Below are positions 1 through 9,060 of a DNA stretch of 64,000 nucleotides, piece after piece. Within the stretch, counting starts at the first letter, position 1. Each line of letters starts with the position of its first letter. A program made the position numbers and the translations under genes. Origin of the DNA: Methanocalculus natronophilus (lineage in GTDB: Archaea; Halobacteriota; Methanomicrobia; Methanomicrobiales; Methanocorpusculaceae); NCBI RefSeq assembly GCF_038751955.1, contig NZ_JBCEXH010000003.1, positions 1 through 64,000 of the forward strand, given 5' to 3'. The notes beneath the pieces were generated by a model that did no database searches, was not told where the DNA came from, and saw only the letters and a list, made by a program, of their open reading frames with translations.

Positions 1-8
1 ATGGTTAT

Positions 9-845
9 GTGGGATCCTATTGTGATCCAGTGCCCATAAAAAGCGGGAGTTCAGGTTATACCGAAATTCTTCCCCTCGTAACTGATGCTGTTCTGATATT
101 CATTGGTGCATATATCATCGCGAGGATCATCAGCTTTCTTTTGCTACGGCTCTCGGAGCGCTTTGGACATGCCCGGATTGCAGTCAGGATGATAGTTCCG
201 ATTCTCAATATCATCATCTATACTGTTGCCATCATGCTCCTGCTCCACCGGGTTGTTGTCCTCGGAACAATCGAGCTTGTCGCATTCTCAGGGCTGTTTG
301 GAGCGGCAATAGGCTTTGGGCTCAAAGACGTCTTTGCCAATATCATTGGCGGGGTCATCATTGCATTTGAAAAACCGTTCCGGATTGGGGATCGGATCAC
401 TATGGGTGAGTATTATGGAGAAGTTGTTGAAATCGGCATGCTTGATACCCGGATTGTCACCCCTGATGACAACTATGTCACAATCCCAAACTACAAGATC
501 TTTACCCAGAGCGTTGCAAGCGCCAATGCAGGGCTCACAGAGATGATGGTAACCATTGACATCTACATCGATCATGCCGCAGATATCGACTGTGCCATTG
601 CACTCTTCAGGGATGCTGTCGTCACATCCCGGCATATCTATATCTCTGATACATGTTTCTACACGATCCTTACAGAAAACCAGCTTCATGCAATCCGGCT
701 CAGGGCACGTGCCTATGTCTGGGATCTCCGCGACGAGTTTGAATGCAAGGCAGAGATTTCACGAAGGACAAAACGGGCATTCCAGCGTGAGGGAATCCTC
801 CCCCCACGTCTCTATGTGCCAGGGGAGGGGCTTCACACCTCCTGA
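9..845 (+). CDS. MscS-family mechanosensitive ion channel, possibly 5'-truncated
   Basis: Small-conductance mechanosensitive channel family protein, which would open under membrane tension to release osmolytes. About 278 residues are visible. Two or three hydrophobic segments (about residues 20-48, 60-80 and 85-115) are followed by the MscS beta-domain, seen in the stretch FEKPFRIGDRI and the TPDDNYVTIPN signature near residue 150. The third transmembrane helix is Gly/Ala-rich (GLFGAAIGFGLKDVFANIIGG), as expected for the pore helix. The first listed codon is GTG at 9, but the frame stays open to the window edge, so the real start may lie upstream. The gene converges on sudA, with 67 bp between them. 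Family assignment is firm; the conducted solute is unknown. Confidence 0.88.
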   Translation: MGSYCDPVPIKSGSSGYTEILPLVTDAVLIFIGAYIIARIISFLLLRLSERFGHARIAVRMIVPILNIIIYTVAIMLLLHRVVVLGTIELVAFSGLFGAAIGFGLKDVFANIIGGVIIAFEKPFRIGDRITMGEYYGEVVEIGMLDTRIVTPDDNYVTIPNYKIFTQSVASANAGLTEMMVTIDIYIDHAADIDCAIALFRDAVVTSRHIYISDTCFYTILTENQLHAIRLRARAYVWDLRDEFECKAEISRRTKRAFQREGILPPRLYVPGEGLHTS

Positions 846-912
846 AAAACTCGAAAAAGCCTTTTGTTCATCAGTTAGTGCAGAAAAAAGAAAAAGGGGA
901 GGCGTAACCTGA

Positions 913-2256
913 TTATTCCCCATCAAAGAGCTTCCGTACTGACTCAGCTGCTCTCTTTGCAGCACCCATCGCAAGGATCACCGTTGCCGCACCGGTTGCA
1001 ACATCGCCTGCCGCAAAGATCTTCGGAACCGTTGTGCTCCCGTCTTCATCAACCAACAGATTCCCTTTCTTCTCACGGACAAGGCCTTCGATCATCCGTA
1101 TAAGAAGGGGATTTGGGCTCTGGCCGATCGCCTCGATCACCACATCAGCCGGGATGACCCGCTCGCTTCCCGGTATCGGCTTCGCAGCAGGCCGCCCCGA
1201 ATCATCCAGCTCACACATATCCATTGCAACGACCTCTACCCCGGTGACTGTGCCTTCCCCATGTATCCGGGTCGGGTTTGTACAGGTGAGGAACTCTATT
1301 CCCTCTTCTTCTGCATGGTGCACCTCAACGAGCCGTGCAGGCATATCCTCACGCCTCCGCCGATAGACAAGTGTCACATTGGCGCCAAGCCGGCGGGCGG
1401 ATCGTGCAGCATCCATCGCGACGTTGCCGCCACCGACAACAACCACATCAGATCCAACCCTGACGGGGGTGTCACACTCCGGGAACGCATCGGCATGCAT
1501 CAGGTTTACCCGTGTCAAAAACTCGTTTGCCGAGTAGACGCCGATCTGGTTTTCACCCGGAATGCCCATGAACGCAGGAAGGCCGGCACCGGTGGCAATG
1601 ACGACTGCATCATATTCCATCAGCTCATCGACAGATATGCTCCGGCCCACCAGGTGGTTCGTCTGTATGGAGACGCCAAGCTCTTTCACGGCATCAATCT
1701 CTGCCTGCACCACATCATTTGGGAGACGGAATTCAGGGATCCCGTAGGTGAGCACACCACCGGGTGCATGGAGCGCCTCGAAGATTGTGACACGAAAACC
1801 ATTTCGTGCAAGCTCTGCAGCAGCTGTCAGTCCGGCAGGCCCTGATCCGACAACAGCGACTGTTTGTGGCCGTTCTTCTGCAGCAACAGGTGTCTCGACA
1901 CCATGCTCCCTCTCCCAGTCGGCGAGGAACCGCTCAAGCTGGCCTATGGCAACAGGCCTGTCTTTATTCCCGAGGATGCACTCTCCCTCACACTGCACCT
2001 CCTGTGGACAGACACGGCCGCAGATGGCAGGGAGCATATTATCTTCCTTGATAATCCGGATTGCAGACCGGAAATCCCCATCTTCAATACACGTGAGGAA
2101 GCCGGGGATATCGATCCCAACCGGGCATCCGTCCACGCAGAAGGGTTTCTTGCACTGGAGGCACCTGCCAGCCTCTTCGATCGCTTCATCATCCCTGATT
2201 CCGCAGTCCACCTCGCCAAAGTCACGGATTCTGTCAGCTGCCAGTCGATCTGCCAT
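913..2256 (-). CDS. sudA: SudA/NfnB-like NAD(P)H-dependent flavoprotein (glutamate synthase small-subunit family)
   Basis: FAD- and NAD(P)-binding iron-sulfur flavoprotein of the glutamate synthase beta-subunit family, 447 residues. The N-terminal cysteines CLQCKKPFCVDGCPVGIDIP and the later CGRVCPQEVQCEG region would bind [4Fe-4S] clusters. A first dinucleotide fold starts at GSGPAGL (about residue 137) and a second at GGGNVAMDAARSARR (about residue 275). The start ATG overlaps the stop of sudB by one base, so the two are translationally coupled. With that partner it most likely forms a SudAB/NfnAB-type ferredoxin:NADP oxidoreductase. It may be annotated elsewhere as gltA, but no large glutamate synthase subunit lies nearby. 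Physiological electron partners are inferred. Confidence 0.88.
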   Translation of the reverse strand: MADRLAADRIRDFGEVDCGIRDDEAIEEAGRCLQCKKPFCVDGCPVGIDIPGFLTCIEDGDFRSAIRIIKEDNMLPAICGRVCPQEVQCEGECILGNKDRPVAIGQLERFLADWEREHGVETPVAAEERPQTVAVVGSGPAGLTAAAELARNGFRVTIFEALHAPGGVLTYGIPEFRLPNDVVQAEIDAVKELGVSIQTNHLVGRSISVDELMEYDAVVIATGAGLPAFMGIPGENQIGVYSANEFLTRVNLMHADAFPECDTPVRVGSDVVVVGGGNVAMDAARSARRLGANVTLVYRRRREDMPARLVEVHHAEEEGIEFLTCTNPTRIHGEGTVTGVEVVAMDMCELDDSGRPAAKPIPGSERVIPADVVIEAIGQSPNPLLIRMIEGLVREKKGNLLVDEDGSTTVPKIFAAGDVATGAATVILAMGAAKRAAESVRKLFDGE

Positions 2257-3095
2257 TACTGCTCACCTCCACAACCGCATCCTCCTGCATGATAGTGTTC
2301 GCGTGACTCTTTCTCTTCAGCCAGGTAGAACCGCTGGCGGCTCATCAGGAGATCAAAGTCAACGGCATGGGCATCAAACTCCGGCCCATCCACACAGGCG
2401 AATTTTGTCTCCCCATGCACGACCACCCGGCAGGATCCGCACATGCCTGTTCCATCGACCATAACCGGGTTCAGTGAGACAAAGGTCGGTATCCCAAAGG
2501 GTTTTGTCACGCCTGAAGTCACCTTCATCATGATGGCAGGCCCGATCACCCAGACTGCATCCGGTGGCCGGGTTTCGCAGATCTCCTGCAATGGACCTGC
2601 TGCAAACCCCTTGATCCCATATGAGCCGTCATCGGTGGTAACGATCAGATCATCACAGATACCACGCAGCTCATCCTCGAGAATCAGGAGATCCCGTGTT
2701 CGTGCACCAATGATCCCGGTCACTGTATTCCCGGCATTTTTTAGTGCCTGGGCGATGATTGGGAGGCATGCAATACCGACACCGCCCCCGACAAGCACGC
2801 ACCGTCCATATGCTTTGATCTCTGTAGGCTTTCCAAGAGGACCAACTACATCAAGGATGGTGTCGCCTGCTTTCAACTGAGCAAGCTTCTCTGTTGTTGT
2901 CCCGACGGTCATGAAGATAACCCTGACACGATCGTCAGCTACTCCTGATATGGTGAGGGGTATCCGCTCTCCTGTCTCGTTTATCCGGAGGACAAGGAAC
3001 TGCCCCGCTTCTGCATTCCTGCTGACATGCGGGGCTTCAATCCATAATTCATAGACGTTTTCTGCAAGGCGTGCTGATGATGTTATTGTGTACAA
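2256..3095 (-). CDS. sudB: SudB/NfnA-like ferredoxin-NADP reductase subunit, TTG start
   Basis: Ferredoxin-NADP reductase-like subunit with a C-terminal [2Fe-2S] motif, 279 residues. It is related to PyrK and to the alpha subunit of NfnAB. The FAD-binding barrel occupies about residues 1-95, with the flavin motif RIPLTIS. The NAD-binding fold contains LVGGGVGIACLP (about residues 101-112). The cluster ligands lie in GTGMCGSCRVVV plus a later Cys (about residues 215-235), and the tail is Cys/Gly-rich (GGCGCGG). The start codon is TTG at 3093-3095, supported by the typical family beginning MYTITSSARLAENVYEL and a GGAGTGG ribosome-binding site about 6 bases upstream. First gene of a two-gene unit with sudA. 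Confidence 0.87.
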   Translation of the reverse strand: MYTITSSARLAENVYELWIEAPHVSRNAEAGQFLVLRINETGERIPLTISGVADDRVRVIFMTVGTTTEKLAQLKAGDTILDVVGPLGKPTEIKAYGRCVLVGGGVGIACLPIIAQALKNAGNTVTGIIGARTRDLLILEDELRGICDDLIVTTDDGSYGIKGFAAGPLQEICETRPPDAVWVIGPAIMMKVTSGVTKPFGIPTFVSLNPVMVDGTGMCGSCRVVVHGETKFACVDGPEFDAHAVDFDLLMSRQRFYLAEEKESREHYHAGGCGCGGEQ

Positions 3096-3138
3096 TTAAA
3101 ACCACTCCGGATTGACTATTACAATAATCTCGTATACA

Positions 3139-4779
3139 TTACTCCTCAGACTTCTTTACTTTACGCAACCTGACAGCCACACCGCGTTTTGACCGGACCA
3201 TCTCATCAGCCGGCATCATGGCTCTCCCTGTAGCAACAATCCCTTCCCCGACTACAAACACCTCGTCACCATCACGAATCCCGGGATCAGCAGAGATGAC
3301 ACCTGGTGCAAGTATATCTCCATGTGGGACAAAATCATCGATTTTTACCTGGTAGCAGCCGGGAAGCAGCTCCCATCCATCGAAGGTGGGGCGGAGCAGG
3401 CCGCTTGTGGGATCAATTGAGAAGAGCTGACGCCTGCCCAGCATCACTTTCCGGTTTAGCCCCTTCCCTTTGATCATCATCCCTTTTGTATCAACAGTCC
3501 GTCCAAACTGCCACTGGATCGTTGCTGAAATCTGATCAACAGACCGCTTCCTGCCCCCGCTGAGCGCTGCGGCAAGATTGTCAAGTGACTCCCGTGAGGT
3601 GGGGCGTCCGTCTCTGCAGGTCTCTTGGAGCCGGACTCCTGCAGATTCAGCTGCTCTTTGTGCAACCTCACGTGCGCCTCCCTCAAGATGGGCGATGATC
3701 CGCTCATATGGGTGGGCATTCAGGTAGGAAGCGAGGATCCCCGAGAGGAGATGGATCTCCTCATGGTCCCAGTACCCGGTCACCGGGACATCGTAGTGGG
3801 CTGCCGGATAGACTGCCTCAAGTTCCCGGGGAACAACTCCAAGAGGAGAGGTGACGATCAGGGCGTCCGCACGTCCCTGGATCGCATCATTGAACTTTTT
3901 ATGGCTCTGGGAGAAGGAGTAGGGTTTCCGTGCAGAACACGGGAGAAGAACACAGGTATCCGTATGTGAAGGAGTAAATCGTGTAATGGTGCGTCTTGCA
4001 AAGCGGATAACCTCGGGCCGGTTCATTGATTCAGCTGTATAGGCCCTGAAGGTGGTCTTCCTTGCAATTGGTGCTGCAATTTCGGTGAAGCTGGTTTTTG
4101 TATCGAGATGGCGGAGCAGGGCAACGAGCGCCGCATCTGATCTGCTGCGTGATTCGATAAGCTCGCGGAGATCGCCTTGTTTCAGGTGGGCAGCGGCAAG
4201 CGCGATCTCGCTTCTGAGTGCAAGCCTGTTATGTTCCAGAAGATCCTCGTTTCCACATCCGGGGCAGGCACAGATCCCTTCATGCATCCAGGATCCCGGA
4301 TAGATCCCAAGAGGGGTGCAGAAGAGCCCCTGGGCGGATCTCAGATCGACTGCACGGGTGTCAAAGAGATCAAAGCCTGTTGCTATCAGCATAGAGACAT
4401 TGGAGGGGAGGGCAGATGCTGGTGCATACCGGGCGGCATCCGGGGGCAGTTCCCGGATAAACGCTTCGATCCAGTCTGCATAAGCTCTTGGATTTGCAAG
4501 GGCGGTATGCCAGCATGGGAAGAGCACCGCATCTCCCGAAGAAACGCCGCTCATCCTGAGTGGGTGGACAGGGATCGGCTCCCCGGTACTCTCTTCAAAA
4601 TATGCCGCAACGAAGGCTTCATCTGCCTGGAGTGGGATATTTGAATGACTTCTCGTCTCAAGATCGATAAATTGTGCTTCAGGATCGATCACAGCAGGTG
4701 TCTCAAGGGTTGTCTCCCCGTGCGTGAAAATACCGCTCCGCGCAAGCCCGTCACGGCGCCTGATCTCAAACTGTGTCAT
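3139..4779 (-). CDS. arcS: archaeosine synthase ArcS (TgtA2)
   Basis: Converts preQ0 at position 15 of archaeal tRNA towards archaeosine, acting after arcTGT. The 546-residue protein has an N-terminal degenerate TGT-like half (about 1-230) with a CACPGCG cysteine cluster. The middle domain carries the ArcS hallmark PCSARKPYSFSQSH (about residues 279-292). The C-terminal PUA domain (about 465-545) contains GDEVFVVGEGIVATGRA. ArcS usually works with the radical-SAM partner RaSEA, which is not in this window. The start overlaps the tgtA stop by 4 bp (ATGA), so the two archaeosine genes are co-translated. High confidence from the hallmark motif and the neighbour. Confidence 0.92.
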   Translation of the reverse strand: MTQFEIRRRDGLARSGIFTHGETTLETPAVIDPEAQFIDLETRSHSNIPLQADEAFVAAYFEESTGEPIPVHPLRMSGVSSGDAVLFPCWHTALANPRAYADWIEAFIRELPPDAARYAPASALPSNVSMLIATGFDLFDTRAVDLRSAQGLFCTPLGIYPGSWMHEGICACPGCGNEDLLEHNRLALRSEIALAAAHLKQGDLRELIESRSRSDAALVALLRHLDTKTSFTEIAAPIARKTTFRAYTAESMNRPEVIRFARRTITRFTPSHTDTCVLLPCSARKPYSFSQSHKKFNDAIQGRADALIVTSPLGVVPRELEAVYPAAHYDVPVTGYWDHEEIHLLSGILASYLNAHPYERIIAHLEGGAREVAQRAAESAGVRLQETCRDGRPTSRESLDNLAAALSGGRKRSVDQISATIQWQFGRTVDTKGMMIKGKGLNRKVMLGRRQLFSIDPTSGLLRPTFDGWELLPGCYQVKIDDFVPHGDILAPGVISADPGIRDGDEVFVVGEGIVATGRAMMPADEMVRSKRGVAVRLRKVKKSEE

Positions 4780-6221
4780 GTGATCACCACCGCTCCTGGA
4801 AACTGCTTTCTGAAAAGGTCCGCATGATCCGGATCTGCTGAGAAGGTGATCCTCGTCTGTTTGTTTGCAGCGAGGAGCGCATCGATGCCACGAAATGCTG
4901 ATCTGAGCATTGCATCATCCCATGCCGGAACCTCTGCCTGGCCAGCCGGAAATGTTTCTGAGAGCTCAATTGGGACTGCGCCAAAAGGCGGTCTCAGCTC
5001 AAGGTAATCATCAAATCCAGTTGGTTTTGGGCCCCCGCAGAGGATAAGGGCATGATCTCCAAGCGTGATCCGGGAGATCATCTCGTGGAACCTGATCACC
5101 TCGGTCCTGCTGCATGACTCATCTCCCCTGTAGAAGAACCTCCGTTTCGTTGCACGATCAAAACGCTCGAGATCCGGTGTATGTTTCAGCAGCTCACGGT
5201 ATCCATCAAGGAGCCTCGGGTGTGCACGGCACCGTTCATCCACAAGTTCAAAGAGCGTCCCCTCCTGGATGGAGAGCCGTATTCTGGCTATTTCGGCCTG
5301 GGTGACAGCGAGGTTGTGGGTTGCAAGGAGGCGCTCCTTCTCAGGGGAACGCTTCAGCTCCTCTGCGGTATGTGAACGGCAGACAGAACAGGCACAGGGG
5401 AGCTCTGCCATCTCCGCCAGCTTCAGGGTTCCTGCAGGGGTAATGTATCTGCCTTCCCGGGCATAGAGGGCATAGGCAGCCGAGTCGAAGATATCACAGC
5501 CCATAGCAACAGCAAGTGCGAACATCGACGGGTGGCCTGCTCCAAAGAGGTGGACACAGGCAGATGAGGGGAGGCCGCGTTTTGCTGCGAGAACAGATCC
5601 GACAAGCTCCCTGTACCGGTATGCTTCAAGGAGCGGGACAACCGCACCGATCGGGCAGAACGAGAAGCCGAGGTCGCCTGTCTCCTGGCCTGCACGCTCC
5701 CTCAGATCCAGATGAAGCCCGCCCTGTACCGGACCCGCAAGCGGAGCATCATCCCCGAAGAGCTCTTTTGCCTCGCGAAGACGGCTCATCGTGACAGCCA
5801 GATCAGATTCCACGGTTGAACGGGGCGAATCCGGGTGTGTCGGTATATCCAGAGGCACCCAGATGTCACTGCCGATATCCCGCTGGAAACTGATGGTTGT
5901 CTCATTTGTTGTATCAACTGATCCATAGACCGAGAGCTGAAACGATCCTGAGTCCGTCATGATCAGGCCATCAAACCCGAGGAGATCGTGGAGTCCCCGG
6001 TGCAGCGCCTCGTCGCGGAACTCGGCACTCTTTGAGAAGATATAGGCATTGGTGATCAGTCCTTCAATGCCCATTGCTGCCATCTCGGCAGGCGGGATGA
6101 TCTGGATATGCGGATTCACAACAGGAAGGAGAGCCGGAGTTCGAATCCGCTTCCCTCCGACGGTCAGTTTCCCAACCCTCCCGGCGATATCCTTGTGCAT
6201 GATTTCAAACTGTATGGACAT
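4776..6221 (-). CDS. tgtA: archaeal tRNA-guanine transglycosylase (arcTGT), without PUA domain
   Basis: Exchanges guanine-15 of tRNA for preQ0, the first committed step to archaeosine. The 481-residue protein shows the TGT barrel with MTDSGSFQLS (catalytic Asp region, about residue 90), the GPVQGG substrate loop (about 163-168), and zinc ligands CACSVC followed by ATHNL. A second domain (about 355-481) includes SCSRTEVIRFHEMI and a DUF5591-like fold, where the protein ends. No C-terminal PUA domain is visible, whereas many arcTGTs carry one; the downstream arcS product does have one. It lies 3 bp after the AMMECR1 gene and overlaps arcS by 4 bp, so transcription probably begins upstream of AMMECR1. 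Confidence 0.92.
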   Translation of the reverse strand: MSIQFEIMHKDIAGRVGKLTVGGKRIRTPALLPVVNPHIQIIPPAEMAAMGIEGLITNAYIFSKSAEFRDEALHRGLHDLLGFDGLIMTDSGSFQLSVYGSVDTTNETTISFQRDIGSDIWVPLDIPTHPDSPRSTVESDLAVTMSRLREAKELFGDDAPLAGPVQGGLHLDLRERAGQETGDLGFSFCPIGAVVPLLEAYRYRELVGSVLAAKRGLPSSACVHLFGAGHPSMFALAVAMGCDIFDSAAYALYAREGRYITPAGTLKLAEMAELPCACSVCRSHTAEELKRSPEKERLLATHNLAVTQAEIARIRLSIQEGTLFELVDERCRAHPRLLDGYRELLKHTPDLERFDRATKRRFFYRGDESCSRTEVIRFHEMISRITLGDHALILCGGPKPTGFDDYLELRPPFGAVPIELSETFPAGQAEVPAWDDAMLRSAFRGIDALLAANKQTRITFSADPDHADLFRKQFPGAVVIT

Positions 6222-6224
6222 GGC

Positions 6225-6782
6225 TTACTCCCTAAAAATCTGCCCCTCGAATCTCAGAACAGTTATCTCTTCCCTCTGCCAGCACCCGGGGGTGAGGCCG
6301 GCTTTTATGCAGGTCTGATCAAGAAATTCTCCTGGCTCCCAGGCATGGTCTGTTGCCACCTGGGGCAGGAGCAGGCCGCTTCTTCCCATACCCTGCACTA
6401 TAAGACCGTGCCTGCCGACAATGACTTCTTTGTCCCTCTCCGAAGGAGGTCTTTGGATCTCTTCTGGAACAGAGAGAACTGTCAGTTCAAGGCTTATCCG
6501 GGATAGTTCATGCTCTTTCACCGGGGGAAACCGGGGATCGCTTCGTGCAGCAGAGGCAGCAGCCTCGTAGAGTGCATCAGCAAGGCTCATCACGGGGAGG
6601 GGGATGCCTATGCACCCTCGCAGTGCCCCGTTTTTGTTCAGGGTTACAAAAACACCCCGTTTCTCTGAAAATATTGCAGGGAGGGGAGGGTGATTGTATT
6701 GCTTTCCTGATACCACCGCATCAACGATTACTTTGGCCAGGGTAAGACCGGTTTGCCCTTCCTCCTCTGAAAGAAGCTTCAT
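6225..6782 (-). CDS. AMMECR1-domain protein
   Basis: AMMECR1 family protein, 185 residues from the preferred ATG at 6782 (MKLLSEEEG). A longer frame begins at 6830 but adds 16 residues unlike the family. The conserved core LRGCIGIP (about residues 62-69) is the family signature. The later stretches SDPRFPPV and ISLELTVLS are also typical. The molecular function is not established, although the fold suggests a small-molecule or RNA-modification role. It is the first gene of the likely AMMECR1-tgtA-arcS unit, only 3 bp from tgtA. The opposite-strand rnpB starts about 110 bp away, so the two share a divergent promoter region. Confidence 0.9.
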   Translation of the reverse strand: MKLLSEEEGQTGLTLAKVIVDAVVSGKQYNHPPLPAIFSEKRGVFVTLNKNGALRGCIGIPLPVMSLADALYEAAASAARSDPRFPPVKEHELSRISLELTVLSVPEEIQRPPSERDKEVIVGRHGLIVQGMGRSGLLLPQVATDHAWEPGEFLDQTCIKAGLTPGCWQREEITVLRFEGQIFRE

Positions 6783-6894
6783 AGTTCTGGTTCGTCGGCA
6801 GAGAAGAAGATAATATCTCCATGAATCCAAGGTTTAATGATTCTACACTCCCAATATATGTCGCATACAATGAGCTTTCTGCCTGTTGTATCAC

Positions 6895-7254
6895 GATGAG
6901 AGGGAGAGTGCGGCTGACGGTGGCCCATCAGGGCTGCTGAGGAAAGTCCCCCCACCCTCCGGGCGCGCAGCCCCACGCAAGCGGGGATGGCGAGAGTCAT
7001 GGCAATGACACAGAAACGACACGTCCTGCCGCCAGCAATGAAACGATAGAGCATCTCCGGTTCTCCGGTGATTGCGATACTCTGCATCTGATGCAGTTTC
7101 AACTCGTTGAGCGTATCGGCACGGGATCGATGGAACGGTGAATCCCTGCGGGTGCAAGCCAAACAGGGCAGACGGGATGCCCGGATCCCGCCCGGGTACG
7201 GCGCTTAGCCGAATGCCGCAATGAACAGAAGGGGGCTTACTCCTCCCACTCATC
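6895..7254 (+). ncRNA. rnpB: RNase P RNA, archaeal type
   Basis: Catalytic RNA of RNase P, which matures tRNA 5' ends. The sequence shows the universally conserved segments in order: GGAAAGTCC (CR-I) near 6940, an ACAGAAACG block near 7010, GGTGCAAGCC (CR-IV) near 7151, and CGAATGCCGCAATGAACAGA followed by GGGGGCTTAC (CR-V) near 7210-7240. The ends pair as helix P1: GATGAG at 6895-6900 with CTCATC at 7249-7254, extended by GGGAG/CTCCC after one A/A mismatch. The length of about 360 nt fits an archaeal A-type RNA. Candidate weak TATA elements lie at about 6854-6869, and a T-run follows at 7275. Open frames across this region on the minus strand are spurious. Confidence 0.95.
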
Positions 7255-7274
7255 ACCCTGGTTTCAGGGGCAGC

Positions 7275-7281
7275 TTTTTTT
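7275..7281 (+). terminator. T-run terminator of rnpB
   Basis: Seven consecutive T residues lie about 21 bases after the rnpB P1 helix and just before the next start codon. Archaeal RNA polymerase commonly stops at such runs. Confidence 0.6.
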
Positions 7282-7287
7282 CCACCA

Positions 7288-7863
7288 ATGACTTCTAGTA
7301 ATAATATGCACATTCCTACTGCCGAGGAGATCCGATCTGCCCGGAGACGTCTCGGAATGACGCAGGCAGATCTCGCCCGCCGATCAGGGATCAGCCAGTC
7401 GATGGTGGCCCGTATCGAACGTGGATCGGTAGACCCAAGAGTCAGTACACTTCAGAGGATTGTTTTGGTGCTGACTGCAGCAGAACTGCCGGTTGTCACT
7501 GCGGGCAGTGTCATGCATTCACCGGTGGAGTGTGTCTCCCCGGACGATACAATTCTGGCAGCTGTTGAAAAGATGGACAGGATGGCGTTCTCCCAGATCC
7601 CTGTCCTCCAGGATGGCGTACCTGTTGGATGCATCTCAGAAGGTGCCATCCTCTCCGCATTAGGGGAGCAGCGGCACCAGAAAGGGTATCATCCGACTGT
7701 CAGGGACTATATGGAGGCGAGTTTTCCAACTGTGCCTCCTGAGATCGAGATTGAGACGGTTGTTGGGATTCTCGAACAGCACCATGCGGTCCTTGTCATG
7801 AAAGGTGGGCGGGTTGAGGGGGTTATCACCAAGCATGACCTGATATCCCTCATCGTTGGATAA
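7288..7863 (+). CDS. HTH (XRE-type) and paired CBS-domain transcriptional regulator
   Basis: Predicted DNA-binding regulator that senses an adenine nucleotide or similar ligand; 191 residues. The N-terminal helix-turn-helix (about residues 10-65) reads MTQADLARRSGISQSMVARIERG, split across the recognition helix, and ends with a typical XRE tail. Two CBS motifs follow: about 72-125 (SVMHSPVECVSPDDTI) and about 132-190 (VRDYMEASFPTVPPE). HTH-CBS fusions of this type are widespread in methanogens, but target genes are usually unknown. It sits 33 bp after rnpB on the same strand and converges with tpiA. A second in-frame ATG at 7306 could be the true start. Confidence 0.88.
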   Translation: MTSSNNMHIPTAEEIRSARRRLGMTQADLARRSGISQSMVARIERGSVDPRVSTLQRIVLVLTAAELPVVTAGSVMHSPVECVSPDDTILAAVEKMDRMAFSQIPVLQDGVPVGCISEGAILSALGEQRHQKGYHPTVRDYMEASFPTVPPEIEIETVVGILEQHHAVLVMKGGRVEGVITKHDLISLIVG

Positions 7864-7867
7864 GAGA

Positions 7868-8536
7868 TCAGACCATTGATACCAGGTCAAGAAGCACTGC
7901 TTCGGGATCCTCTGCCTTCACAACCCCGGATGCAAGCAAAACACCGGCACAGCCGAGATCCAGGGCAGTACGGAGGCACTCGCCCGACTGGATCCCAGCT
8001 CCCGCCAGGACCAGAACCCGATCATTCTGCTGTTCTGCTGCTTTCACTGACCCAGCGATGATCTCAGGATCGGCTTTTGCAACCGAGATGCCGGATCCGA
8101 TCAGCTCAGGCGGCTCAATTGCGACATAGTCAGGTCCAAGAGCCGCCCCGGCGGCAGTGGTAAGGATATTATTTGTACAGATAACGGAGGTGAGTTCCTC
8201 TTCGCGGGCAGCGGCAAGTGCTGCCTCTATCTCTGCAAGTGCGAGCCGCTTCTCTGAATGATTGATGAGCGTTCCGACACCTCCGGCACTTTTCACCATG
8301 AACGCAGGGGTATGGCCCGTATATGCGCCTCCACCCACACCATCGATATGCTGGGCAAAGACCGGGATACTATAGTGTTTTGCAAGCCTGCGCATCTCGG
8401 TATAATGGGGTGCAATGGCAATGCGAACACCCATATCCTCCATCACGGCCTGGGCTGCCCGTGCAATCCTGTCTGCCAGGTAGCCGGTTCCTTCCCTGTA
8501 TGTCTTGAAATTGATGAGGATGAAGGGAGATTGCAT
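7868..8536 (-). CDS. tpiA: triosephosphate isomerase
   Basis: Interconverts dihydroxyacetone phosphate and glyceraldehyde 3-phosphate in gluconeogenesis and glycolysis. The 222-residue length is typical of the short archaeal TIM. Visible catalytic elements are the lysine in NFKTY (about residue 11), the histidine in INHSEKR (about residue 93), the glutamate in AIEPPELIG (about residue 138) and the phosphate loop [11 protein letters not shown] near the C-terminus. It follows the MBF1-type gene with a 2-bp gap on the same strand, so the two are probably co-transcribed. The 3' end converges on the HTH-CBS gene with 4 bp between stops. Confidence 0.94.
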   Translation of the reverse strand: MQSPFILINFKTYREGTGYLADRIARAAQAVMEDMGVRIAIAPHYTEMRRLAKHYSIPVFAQHIDGVGGGAYTGHTPAFMVKSAGGVGTLINHSEKRLALAEIEAALAAAREEELTSVICTNNILTTAAGAALGPDYVAIEPPELIGSGISVAKADPEIIAGSVKAAEQQNDRVLVLAGAGIQSGECLRTALDLGCAGVLLASGVVKAEDPEAVLLDLVSMV

Positions 8537-8538
8537 CC

Positions 8539-9045
8539 TTACTTCCTCTTGACTGAGATGACATCACCAAGGGTTGTCTGGGTTTTCCCCCCGGATTTTG
8601 TGTCATCCAATGTATCTTCAGCCTCAACCAGCCGGATGCCCAGTGCAGCCTCGATCTTCTTTCTGACGGCATCCTCAGGTATCAGATCGCCGTTTTCAAT
8701 CTTTTTGATGAGATGCTCTTTCTCTTTTAGTTCAAGAGCCAGATCCTTCTGGCTCATCCCTTTTGCAAGACGGGCTTCCCGGATTCGCTCAGGATAATCC
8801 TCGACGATATCCCCGCCAATGAAATCGAAGACATCGCGTTTCCGCCGGGCAGGCATAGGAGCCTGTCTCGATGTGCCGGAAGAAACCTTTCCCGGAGCCG
8901 GGCGGGGAGAGGCCGGTGCCTGCACCTCGGTTCCAAGCCGTGCACACCTGTCACATACGGTCATTGGCTGTGATCCTTCAATCCTGACGGTTTTTGATCG
9001 GCCTTTGATGAGTTGTCCACAGGCCTCACACTGTTGTGGTTGCAT
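8539..9045 (-). CDS. multiprotein bridging factor aMBF1 (zinc ribbon plus HTH)
   Basis: Archaeal MBF1 homologue, a general translation- or transcription-associated factor; 168 residues from the ATG at 9045 ([10 protein letters not shown]). The 5-codon-longer frame is less likely. An N-terminal zinc ribbon uses CEACG and CDRCA (about residues 6-9 and 32-36). A basic, Pro-rich linker follows. The C-terminal HTH (about 85-140) contains [20 protein letters not shown]. In archaea MBF1 has been found associated with ribosomal subunits. Its minus-strand TATA box at about 9077-9085 lies within the divergent region shared with pan, so the two promoters overlap. Confidence 0.9.
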   Translation of the reverse strand: MQPQQCEACGQLIKGRSKTVRIEGSQPMTVCDRCARLGTEVQAPASPRPAPGKVSSGTSRQAPMPARRKRDVFDFIGGDIVEDYPERIREARLAKGMSQKDLALELKEKEHLIKKIENGDLIPEDAVRKKIEAALGIRLVEAEDTLDDTKSGGKTQTTLGDVISVKRK

Positions 9046-9060
9046 GATATCCCAAAACAC

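Noticed and set aside
913-2256. Glutamate synthase (GltA/GltD)
   Set aside because: No large glutamate synthase subunit is near, while a ferredoxin-NADP reductase-like partner overlaps it, favouring SudAB/NfnAB.
2256-3095. Reading the sudB gene as a second pyrK
   Set aside because: PyrK is encoded next to pyrD at 46359-47126. This copy is coupled to a SudA/GltA-type subunit and fits the SudB/NfnA group.
6130-6150. GAGTTCGAATCC as a possible tRNA T-arm
   Set aside because: It lies inside tgtA coding sequence, with no matching acceptor stem, D-arm or anticodon arm around it.
6891-7313. Minus-strand open frames of 127 and 140 codons over the rnpB region
   Set aside because: They cover the conserved RNase P RNA segments and encode low-complexity protein unlike any family, so they are chance frames on an RNA gene.
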